Assembly: GCA_031550915.1 (NCBI GenBank)
Contig: JAVBOF010000004.1
Coordinates: 1-15,065, forward strand
From: JAVBOF01 sp031550915
GTDB taxonomy: Bacteria; Bacillota; Clostridia; Christensenellales; MGBC116941
Direction of reading: 5' to 3'
Length of the DNA: 15,065 nt
How positions within the stretch are numbered: position 1 is the first letter of the stretch; the number at the start of each line of letters is the position of its first letter. The translations under genes and the position numbers were made by a program. Under the pieces are notes generated by a model. It had not been told where the DNA came from, made no database searches, and saw only the letters and a program-made list of their open reading frames with translations. Of this stretch, positions 1 to 5,831 are shown piece by piece.

Positions 1-409
1 GTGAATGCTGTGCCGCAGCCGAACGTCCACCGCCAAGCGGTGTGCGCACTACCATAGGCACTGTCGCCTGTCCTCCGGACATGTAATGGATCTTTGCCAT
101 CTGATTTGCAATCTGGTCCATTGCGACCATAACGAAATCGCCAAACATTAGCTCTATGACAGGCCTTAAGCCCGTGATAGCCGCTCCAACTCCAAGTCCG
201 ACGATGCCGCTTTCAGATATCGGTGAATCCTTGCATCTCATATCACCGTATTTTTCCAGCAACCCAACCGTGCATTTGAAGTTGCCGCCTATTTTACCAA
301 CGTCTTCGCCCAAAACAAAAACGTCTTTATCTCTAGCCATTTCTTCGTCGAGTGCCTCTCTGATGGCATCTCTATACATCATCTGTTTTATGGTAAACAC
401 CTCTTTCAT
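1..409 (-). CDS. acoB: ThDP-dependent acetoin/2-oxoacid dehydrogenase E1 component, beta subunit (partial)
   Basis: This is the N-terminal ~136 residues of an E1 beta subunit; the gene runs off the left edge. E1 alpha and beta form the thiamine-diphosphate decarboxylase/dehydrogenase that feeds a lipoyl E2. The translation shows family blocks: YRDAIREALDEEM, then VFVLGEDVG, then ISESGIVGLGVGAA, then VPMVVRTPLGGG and AAAQHS, where the His sits at the conserved E1-beta active-site position. It follows the alpha gene by about 30 bp on the same strand and is surely cotranscribed. The start is uncertain. ATG at 409 fits family length best; an in-frame ATG at 427 would add six residues, and an ATG at 382 lies about 15 nt after an AAGAGGTG motif. 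The family is clear. The acetoin assignment rests on the alpha partner and is less certain. Confidence 0.88.
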   Translation of the reverse strand, partial: MKEVFTIKQMMYRDAIREALDEEMARDKDVFVLGEDVGKIGGNFKCTVGLLEKYGDMRCKDSPISESGIVGLGVGAAITGLRPVIELMFGDFVMVAMDQIANQMAKIHYMSGGQATVPMVVRTPLGGGRSAAAQHS

Positions 410-439
410 ATTATTCCAGTTTCCCATTATCAACGGGTA

Positions 440-1408
440 TTACAGTGATACAAAAACATCCTCGAAGGCTTCTGAAACGTCCGGATACGGGCTAGTCTTA
501 GCAAATTCAACCGCCGCCTGTATTTCCTTCTCGATCTCATCCTCAACCTTTTTAAGTTCGTCTTCCGAGATGAATTTTTTAGTATTCTTACGGAATACCT
601 GTAATGGGCAATTCTTTTTCCAAGAGGTTACTTCCTTTTCTTCGCGATACACAGCAGGGTCTCCAACGTGGTGGCCTTGCCATCTGTAGGTTTTGCATTC
701 GATAAGCGTGGGGCCTTTACCCTTCTTTGCATGTTCGACTGCCTTTTTGCAGGCTTCATAAACAGCAAAAACATCCATGCCGTCCACAACAACGCCTTCT
801 ATGCCATATGCTTCTGCGCGAACGGCCAAATCCTTTACATTGGTCACGTCGTTAATATTTACAGATATGCCATATAAATTGTTTTCAATAACATAAACGA
901 TTGGCAGTTTCCATGCGCTTGCCATATTTATGCTTTCATGGAAAGTACCTTGGTTGCTGGCTGCGTCACCAAAGAACGCTACGGTGACCTGATCCGTTCC
1001 GCGGTATTTTGACGCATACGCTGCGCCGGTAGCTATAGGCAGCTCTCCGCCGACTATCCCGTTAGCGCCAAGGATACCTTTGTCCATAGCCATGATATGC
1101 ATGGAACCGCCTTTGCCCTTAGAGTATCCGGTCTGTTTGCCCAAAATCTCCGCCATCATGCGGTCTGTATCCGCGCCGCGGGCAACCAAATGACCATGCC
1201 CCCTATGTGTGCTTCCTATATAGTCATCCTTGCCAAGTGCTGCACAGGCTCCGGTCGCAACGGCTTCTTCGCCAAGGTACAAGTGAGCCAGACCAGGCAT
1301 CAATCCTGCCTTATAAAACTCAAAAACCTCTTCTTCAAATCTACGCATCCTATACATGATAGCGTATAGTTCTAAACTTTTTTCCAATCCGATATCAGCT
1401 GCATTCAT
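440..1408 (-). CDS. acoA: ThDP-dependent acetoin dehydrogenase-type E1 component, alpha subunit
   Basis: This 322-residue E1 alpha subunit binds thiamine diphosphate and catalyses the first oxidative cleavage or decarboxylation step of a 2-oxoacid/acetoin dehydrogenase complex. HRGHG is at 68-72. The ThDP/Mg motif begins GDAASNQG at 147 and ends with the Asn pair at 176-177; the usual third Gly of GDG is Ala. The C-terminal YRWQGHHVGDPAVYR block is the acetoin-type version (PDH enzymes usually have YRYHGHS). I chose ATG 1408 because AGGAGGAGGG lies 9 nt upstream; the open frame reaches 1462, but the extra 18 residues are unlike the family and would overlap the sigma-54 promoter. The predicted promoter at 1439-1453 puts the RNA start almost at the Shine-Dalgarno. 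B. subtilis and many other acetoin operons are known to depend on sigma-54, which fits. No E2/E3 genes are visible because the window ends. Confidence 0.92.
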   Translation of the reverse strand: MNAADIGLEKSLELYAIMYRMRRFEEEVFEFYKAGLMPGLAHLYLGEEAVATGACAALGKDDYIGSTHRGHGHLVARGADTDRMMAEILGKQTGYSKGKGGSMHIMAMDKGILGANGIVGGELPIATGAAYASKYRGTDQVTVAFFGDAASNQGTFHESINMASAWKLPIVYVIENNLYGISVNINDVTNVKDLAVRAEAYGIEGVVVDGMDVFAVYEACKKAVEHAKKGKGPTLIECKTYRWQGHHVGDPAVYREEKEVTSWKKNCPLQVFRKNTKKFISEDELKKVEDEIEKEIQAAVEFAKTSPYPDVSEAFEDVFVSL

Positions 1409-1436
1409 ATGTATAATCCCTCCTCCTACTATAAAT

Positions 1437-1454
1437 AAGCAATTTTTATGCCAA
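1437..1454 (-). promoter_or_regulatory. Sigma-54 (-24/-12) promoter of the E1 alpha/beta operon
   Basis: The minus strand reads TTGGCAT-AAAAA-TTGCTT. It keeps the invariant GG (-24) and GC (-12) at the correct spacing of consensus TGGCAC-N5-TTGCW, with one mismatch in the -24 box. The predicted RNA start is near 1427, about 19 nt before the acoA ATG, so the leader would begin with the ribosome-binding site. No good -35/-10 sigma-A promoter was seen between here and 1577. Confidence 0.85.
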
Positions 1455-1528
1455 CATTTCATATTATGCTCAAAAAGGCTTCAAAAAAGCATTGTTAAGC
1501 GCAAGGAATACGAATTTGTAATAACTCT

Positions 1529-1558
1529 AATATTATTTACCGATTGCAAATAAATATT
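1529..1558. repeat. AT-rich inverted repeat, possible activator site upstream of the acoA promoter
   Basis: AATATT-type arms flank a short core: on the minus strand AATATTTATTT, nine mixed bases, then AAATAATATT, with one bulged T. The centre is about 116 bp upstream of the predicted sigma-54 start, the usual distance for an enhancer-binding-protein site. The function is inferred from position only; AT-rich palindromes also occur by chance. Confidence 0.35.
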
Positions 1559-1569
1559 ATTTTACCCTT

Positions 1570-1608
1570 AAAATACTCAAGGCTGTCGACTACACGCCAA
1601 CAGCCTTG
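1570..1608 (-). terminator. Hairpin after the bicupin gene, probable intrinsic terminator
   Basis: A perfect 9-bp inverted repeat, CAAGGCTGT (1578-1586) and ACAGCCTTG (1600-1608), has a 13-nt loop and starts 42 nt beyond the bicupin stop. On the minus strand it is followed by AGTATTTTAAG, so the U-tract is short and interrupted. Termination may be partial, which would let some transcripts continue into acoA. Confidence 0.5.
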
Positions 1609-1649
1609 TCCACACAAATCCGGGTAAACCATACCCAAAATTAAACGGC

Positions 1650-2405
1650 TTAGTTTTCCGGTCTGAGATGCGGGCGGGAGGGAGAGAACGTAACTGCCAT
1701 TCTCAGTGTGTCGTCGCCCGAAGGATACATTTCATGGTTAACTCCGCGCGGTACATAGATTGCGTCTCCGGGGCCAAAGTCAAACCTTTCGCCATCAAGT
1801 ATTTGATATCCGTGGCCAGCGATGTAATAGAATACATGGTCTTCATTGGGATGCATATCCAGCAATGCCGCTCCACCCGGACGTATCTCCGTGATATAGA
1901 ACTCTATGCTGTCGGTGCCGCCTGTTTTCGGTGTTACCATCGCCCAGGAGTTGGACTTTTCATGCTTCGGCGCTACGCCGGGTTCTACGTCACGAAGGTT
2001 GCGTTTGAACGGTTTTGCATTCCTTGTGTTGTACTCTTTGTTTGTGCCCAAAGCAGGTGTGAAGGTAACGATCATCTTCAACGTATCTTTGTTGGAAGGA
2101 TACATTTCATGATAGCAGCCTTTGGGGATAAAGATGCAATCGCCGGGTTCAAAATCGAACCTTTCGCCGTCTACTATCTGGTAGCCGTGGCCGGAAAGAT
2201 AGTAGAAAACATGGTCTGCATCCGCATGGACCGCCTTCAAAGCGGCGCCTTCGGGATAGATTTCGGTTATTGACAAGGAGATGTCATCTCCGCAATTTTC
2301 CAGCGCGGGGCCGGCATACAACCAAGATTTTGAGCCTTCATGCAGCGGGGCTGTGAAGGGTTCGATGTCTGAAAAATGTCTTACATAGGATTTCAAATTA
2401 GCCAT
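1650..2405 (-). CDS. Two-domain cupin (bicupin) protein
   Basis: A cytosolic 251-residue protein made of two tandem cupin beta-barrels (about 45-115 and 165-240) that are nearly the same sequence: both contain DHVFYY, then GHGYQI, then DGERFDF, then PGD. Each keeps the second cupin motif PxGxxH (H99, H224). The first motif is altered: H60/H65 and H185/H190 are spaced H-x4-H, with His where cupins usually have the Glu ligand, so a three-His metal site is plausible. Bicupins include isomerases, decarboxylases, aminohydrolases and dioxygenases, and the reaction here cannot be read from sequence. ATG 2405 has AGGAGGT about 7 nt upstream. It is the last gene of the hydrolase-reductase-cupin operon, 33 bp after the reductase, and is followed by a hairpin. 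The tandem-cupin call is firm; the function is unknown. Confidence 0.85.
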   Translation of the reverse strand: MANLKSYVRHFSDIEPFTAPLHEGSKSWLYAGPALENCGDDISLSITEIYPEGAALKAVHADADHVFYYLSGHGYQIVDGERFDFEPGDCIFIPKGCYHEMYPSNKDTLKMIVTFTPALGTNKEYNTRNAKPFKRNLRDVEPGVAPKHEKSNSWAMVTPKTGGTDSIEFYITEIRPGGAALLDMHPNEDHVFYYIAGHGYQILDGERFDFGPGDAIYVPRGVNHEMYPSGDDTLRMAVTFSPSRPHLRPEN

Positions 2406-2438
2406 TAGATTTACCTCCTGAAGTATAATTGATTAAAT

Positions 2439-3323
2439 TTAGCGTTTTACAGCTGATAATTCTTCAAGCACTTTTATAAGTACCGAGAAATCTTTGTTTC
2501 CATATCCTGCCGAAGATGCGGCGGAAAGGAATTGGCGGGTTATCGAGGTTATCGGTGTGGGAACGTTCAATTCCTTAGCAACGACGTCTGCAAGGTCAAA
2601 GTCTTTTTTCATAAGGTCTACGCTGAAAGCCGGAGTATACAGGCCTTCACTTACGAGCTTAACCTTGTAGTTTACCAACGGGGAACCAACAACGCTGCCG
2701 GAAATAACTTCAAGCATCTGGTTGAGATCCATGCCGACCTTTTCACCAACAACAAGCGATTCTGCCAGCATTTGCATTGAAGTACCGATCATCATGTTGA
2801 GGATCAGCTTCATTGTGCGAGCTTCTTCACCGCCGCCAAGGTAGAATTGGTTCTTGCCCATTTTTTCGAAGCAAGCGGGCAAAGCTTTATCATAAGCCGC
2901 TTTGTCGCCAGATGCAAGTATTCCGATAGTGCCGGCTTCTGCAAGTATTGTGCTGCCTGTAACAGGAGCACGAAGGAATTTTGCGCCTTTAGCTTCGATT
3001 TTTTCATTACATTCTGCAGATTCCGCGGGTGCAACTGTACTCATATCCGTAACGATTGCGCCTGCTGCCAAGGTATCCACTATGCCATTGGGTCCAAATA
3101 CGCAGTTTTTCAGGGCTTTGCCGTCAGCAACCATAATGAAAATAAATTCCGCTCCATTCGCTGCCGCCGCGGGTGTGTCCGCCCATTTTCCGCCTGCTTC
3201 CACAACGGGGTCTGCCTTTTCTTTGGTTCTGTTCCAAACAGTAACTTCATGGCCTGCTTTTATCAGGTTCTTTGACATTGGAACACCCATGTTTCCAGTT
3301 CCGATCCAACCGACTTTTGCCAT
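2439..3323 (-). CDS. NAD(P)-dependent 3-hydroxyisobutyrate dehydrogenase-family oxidoreductase
   Basis: This 294-residue cytosolic beta-hydroxyacid dehydrogenase is of the 3-hydroxyisobutyrate / tartronate-semialdehyde / glyoxylate reductase type. The Rossmann motif GTGNMG is at 8-13. WNRT at 30-33 after strand 2 lacks the acidic residue typical of NAD specificity and hints at NADPH. The substrate loop reads RAPVTGS at 118-124, where most members have D/E-APVSG; R118 is unusual. The catalytic Lys is K172 in TMKLILN, with N176 nearby, and the C-terminal KKD is at 239-241. Length is standard. The start has GGAGG 8 nt upstream. It lies 25 bp after the M24 gene and 33 bp before the bicupin, so it is the middle gene of the operon and probably interconverts a semialdehyde and a hydroxyacid in the same pathway. 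The exact substrate is not determinable. Confidence 0.88.
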   Translation of the reverse strand: MAKVGWIGTGNMGVPMSKNLIKAGHEVTVWNRTKEKADPVVEAGGKWADTPAAAANGAEFIFIMVADGKALKNCVFGPNGIVDTLAAGAIVTDMSTVAPAESAECNEKIEAKGAKFLRAPVTGSTILAEAGTIGILASGDKAAYDKALPACFEKMGKNQFYLGGGEEARTMKLILNMMIGTSMQMLAESLVVGEKVGMDLNQMLEVISGSVVGSPLVNYKVKLVSEGLYTPAFSVDLMKKDFDLADVVAKELNVPTPITSITRQFLSAASSAGYGNKDFSVLIKVLEELSAVKR

Positions 3324-3348
3324 AGTAACGCCTCCAAACTATTTTTTA

Positions 3349-4578
3349 TTAATATACTTTACATCCCGGCAATCCGCACGAGATAAGTTCATCGCTCGGA
3401 TATTTCGTGATGACTTCACAGCCGTTTTTCGTTACAACGACTTCTTCCTCAATACGGGAGCTTCCCGATCCATCTTCTGCCGCGCACCATGTTTCAAGCG
3501 CAAAAACCATGCCCTCTTTTATTTCAAAAGGTTTTTCCAAAGAGAACAACCTGGAGATTATCGGTTTTTCCCATATGCTGAGGCCTATGCCATGCGCAAA
3601 CTGTAGGAGATAGGCTTCTTTTTCGTTGTTGAAGCCAAGCTCTTTGGCCGAAGGCCATTTGCTTGCTACATCAGCCGTACTTGCGCCTGGCTTGATGGCA
3701 TTGATAGAATCATAAATCCATTTATGCGCTTTTTCGTAGGATTTTTCCTGAGCTGCAGTGGGCTTGCCGCAAACGAATGTGCGGTAGTAGCATGTGCGGT
3801 ATCCGTTGTAGGAGTGCATGATATCGAGATAGATCATTTCCCCCGGGCGGATCATCCTATTGGAGAATGTATGGGAATGCGGAATCCCGCGAGAGCCAGC
3901 TATGCTGTTTACGCATTCTACCAGCTCGGAACCCATCGTATATAGGGAATGGTTTGCGATAGCTACTAGGTCATTTTCCTTTACGCCGGGTTTTATAGCC
4001 CTTGCGATATCTTCGTATGTAGCGTCCACCATTGCCGCAGCGGTTTTAAGAAGTTCTATTTCGTCATAGTTTTTTATTATTCTTGCAGCGAGCATTACCT
4101 GCTGCCCGTCTACGATATTCAATCCTCTTTTTTCAAGAGCGCGAATCAGTGGGATATCCACGATATCCATACCGATAGGTCTTTTTTCTACGCCGCTGTC
4201 CGAAAGCCATTTGACTATTTCGTCTGCAACATCGTCTACCATACCGGCATCTTCCTGTATAGCGCCGCGCATAGAGCCAACCGCAGGCCATACTCTATCA
4301 GCGATCCACGGGCTGCGTACCCTTTTTGCAGGGCATGCTGGGTCAAACAGCAAAGGTTCATGTCCTTCAGGCAAAATGCAGTACCTGTTCATCTTATTGC
4401 GGCACCATTCGCCAACATGAGTTCCTGTGATGTAGCGGATGTTATCGAAATCATAACATATCAGCGCGCCTACATCATATTCCTTCATCTTTTCTTTAGC
4501 TTTAGCCAACCTCGTTTCACGCAAGCGCGCAAAATCAACATTTTGTTCAAAATCTACTCCATTTTGACCAGCTTTCAT
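3349..4578 (-). CDS. Creatinase/M24-fold hydrolase (aminopeptidase P-like family), likely not a classical metallopeptidase
   Basis: The protein is 409 residues: a creatinase-N-like domain (about 15-165) followed by a pita-bread M24 domain (about 170-400). Of the five metal ligands of M24 peptidases, D252, H329 (in HGIG), E362 and E377 align, but the second Asp of the D-x10-D motif is Cys263 (GYRTCYYRTF, where peptidases have a SDxTRTF-like block). The PHSH stretch at 233-236 sits where, from memory, creatinase has its catalytic His. Creatinase-type relatives that cleave C-N bonds without metal include creatinase; ectoine hydrolase is another M24-fold relative. I therefore infer hydrolysis of a small N-containing compound rather than peptides, but a peptidase role is not excluded. 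The start has AAGGAGG 6 nt upstream. It is the first gene of a sigma-54 operon, 25 bp before the reductase, with an AEC transporter upstream. Confidence 0.82.
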   Translation of the reverse strand: MKAGQNGVDFEQNVDFARLRETRLAKAKEKMKEYDVGALICYDFDNIRYITGTHVGEWCRNKMNRYCILPEGHEPLLFDPACPAKRVRSPWIADRVWPAVGSMRGAIQEDAGMVDDVADEIVKWLSDSGVEKRPIGMDIVDIPLIRALEKRGLNIVDGQQVMLAARIIKNYDEIELLKTAAAMVDATYEDIARAIKPGVKENDLVAIANHSLYTMGSELVECVNSIAGSRGIPHSHTFSNRMIRPGEMIYLDIMHSYNGYRTCYYRTFVCGKPTAAQEKSYEKAHKWIYDSINAIKPGASTADVASKWPSAKELGFNNEKEAYLLQFAHGIGLSIWEKPIISRLFSLEKPFEIKEGMVFALETWCAAEDGSGSSRIEEEVVVTKNGCEVITKYPSDELISCGLPGCKVY

Positions 4579-4652
4579 TTCTTGCCTCCTTAGTGCATTA
4601 TTTTTAATTTGTCTGTGAATCCATATCTATATGCTTTCCATTCTTTAATCAG

Positions 4653-4680
4653 AAAAACATGCCCGGTACCATACCGGTAT
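4653..4680 (-). promoter_or_regulatory. Leader hairpin/palindrome just downstream of the second sigma-54 promoter
   Basis: CCGGTA (4663-4668), loop CCA, TACCGG (4672-4677) forms a 6-bp hairpin. It overlaps the 10-bp palindrome ATACCGGTAT (4671-4680). On the minus strand GCATG-TTTTT follows. It could be a weak terminator for the transporter gene, an attenuator in the leader of the M24 operon, or an operator at about +4 to +20. Sequence alone does not separate these. Confidence 0.4.
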
Positions 4681-4692
4681 ATAACTATATAT

Positions 4693-4710
4693 AAGCAAGG
4701 AACATGCCAA
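4693..4710 (-). promoter_or_regulatory. Sigma-54 (-24/-12) promoter of the M24-reductase-bicupin operon
   Basis: The minus strand reads TTGGCAT-GTTCC-TTGCTT, with GG and GC at the invariant -24/-12 spacing. The boxes are the same as at the acoA promoter (TTGGCAT-N5-TTGCTTAT), only the spacer differs. The predicted RNA start is near 4683, giving a leader of about 105 nt before the M24 gene. Two matching elements 3.3 kb apart, both correctly oriented before catabolic genes, make chance unlikely. Confidence 0.85.
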
Positions 4711-4745
4711 TATTTATATATTTGGCTTAAATATATAAAAATATT
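4709..4745. repeat. Long A/T-only inverted repeat abutting the -24 box
   Basis: AATATTTATATATTT (4709-4723) and AAATATATAAAAATATT (4729-4745) are inverted copies, with two extra A residues in the right arm, around a GGCTT core. The repeat ends at the -24 box. It may be a bending or activator site, or just AT-rich spacer after the transporter gene; it is not a terminator by composition. Confidence 0.35.
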
Positions 4746-4755
4746 TGTTGAAACC

Positions 4756-5655
4756 TTATCCGACTAGAAAGAGCCATAAAGGTATAGTTAATATAGACAA
4801 CGCGGTAGACATAACAATGCACCGGGATGCGTATTCCGCGTCAGCGCGATAGATAGATGCCATTAGCACCGTCGTCGCTGCGCCGGGCATAGCGACGATC
4901 AATACAAGTGCGGTAATGAGGTTTTCACTAAAGCCACATAGCAAAAATATCCCCCAACAAATTAGCGGCATTATCAATACCCTCATTACTGAAGCCAGCC
5001 ATGTCATCGGGGAAATGATATCCCTAGGCCGGAAATTTATCATGCCGGCGCCGATCAAAAGCATTGCCAACGGCGTCGTTATGTTTCCTACCATCTGCAT
5101 TACTTCTGCGATAAAAGAGGGGAGCGTTATCCCCGTTAGGTATATTATTGCGCTTAACACCGACGATATCAGCCCTGGGCTCAACAATAACGCTTTTATA
5201 CCTATAGCTTTTTTGCCTCCGTATATTGCAACACCTAGTGTAAAAAGAGCTATATTGAATCCGAGTGTATATGCCGTCACATAGATGTGGCCCTGCGCGC
5301 CAAATACGGCTCCCATAACGGGGTACCCCATAAAAGCACAATTAGAAAAAACCGAGGTGTGCGCAAACACTGTCGCCATTTTATTATCCCTGCGTTTACG
5401 CAAGAAAAAGAGCGCAATGCTTCCAAACACTCCATGGAGCAAAAGCGAAGATACCATTATTATGATAAACTCAGTGCCGCCGCCCCGCGTTTCGGGGTTT
5501 AGTGCCGAAGCTATCATTAAAAAAGGCAGGGTCAGGGACAGAACGATCTTTGTCATGCCTTCGATAAGGTTTTCATTCAACAGTTTTATTTTACGTAAAA
5601 AAAGGCCGATAGCCATTATGATAAAGATCGCAAGGATCTGTGGAATAGCGCTCAA
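4756..5655 (-). CDS. AEC (auxin efflux carrier) family transporter
   Basis: A 299-residue integral membrane protein with about ten hydrophobic segments starting at residue 4 and spread over the whole chain, the normal size and layout for bacterial AEC permeases. Family marks are SNCAFMGYP at 104-112, GNITTPLAMLLIGAGM at 190-205 and MPGAATTVLMAS at 256-267. Relatives move malate, malonate, lactate or other organic acids, and the direction is often unclear. The start codon is TTG at 5655, supported by AGGAGG 6-7 nt upstream; the next in-frame ATG (residue 14) would remove the first helix. It lies upstream of the M24 operon on the same strand but is separated by 177 bp holding a sigma-54 promoter, so it may be expressed separately. 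Moving the substrate or product of the downstream pathway is a reasonable guess only. Confidence 0.88.
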   Translation of the reverse strand: MSAIPQILAIFIIMAIGLFLRKIKLLNENLIEGMTKIVLSLTLPFLMIASALNPETRGGGTEFIIIMVSSLLLHGVFGSIALFFLRKRRDNKMATVFAHTSVFSNCAFMGYPVMGAVFGAQGHIYVTAYTLGFNIALFTLGVAIYGGKKAIGIKALLLSPGLISSVLSAIIYLTGITLPSFIAEVMQMVGNITTPLAMLLIGAGMINFRPRDIISPMTWLASVMRVLIMPLICWGIFLLCGFSENLITALVLIVAMPGAATTVLMASIYRADAEYASRCIVMSTALSILTIPLWLFLVG

Positions 5656-5693
5656 AAGTATCCTCCTATGGCAGCCCGCCGAAAAACTATCCT

Positions 5694-5722
5694 ATTCTAT
5701 CATACGTACAGTGGCCATACAA
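5694..5722 (-). promoter_or_regulatory. Possible sigma-A promoter of the AEC transporter
   Basis: TTGTAT, 17-bp spacer, TAGAAT on the minus strand. The -10 box matches the consensus at five of six positions and the -35 box at three of six. The start would fall near 5687, about 32 nt before the TTG start codon. No sigma-54 motif was seen here. Confidence 0.4.
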
Positions 5723-5747
5723 CCGGAAGTTTCTGAATGTTGTATCG

Positions 5748-5784
5748 AAAAACAAAAAAACGGGGTGGAGATACCCGCTTTTTT
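5748..5784 (-). terminator. Intrinsic terminator after the SH3-transglutaminase gene
   Basis: CGGG (5761-5764) pairs with CCCG (5774-5777), extended by GT/AC with a bulge and flanked by A-run/T-run pairs. On the minus strand it is followed by TTTTTTTGTTTTT. It starts about 50 nt past the stop at 5832 and separates this gene from the AEC promoter. A T-run on the other side (5779-5784) would let it work in both directions. Confidence 0.7.
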
Positions 5785-5831
5785 ATCTATATTCTCACTT
5801 ATTATATTACGAATGGTACTGCGACTGTTTA

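Noticed and set aside
1409..1462. 18-residue N-terminal extension of the E1 alpha frame
   Set aside because: It lacks family similarity, overlaps the sigma-54 promoter, and the ATG at 1408 has a strong ribosome-binding site.
2902..3606. 234-codon open frame on the plus strand
   Set aside because: It is antisense to the reductase and the end of the M24 gene, both with clear motifs, and has no family features or ribosome-binding site. The same holds for long plus frames at 156-689, 1668-2273 and 5285-5902.
4709..4745. A/T inverted repeat as terminator of the AEC gene
   Set aside because: The stem has no GC pairs and no directional T-tract, so it would not terminate efficiently.
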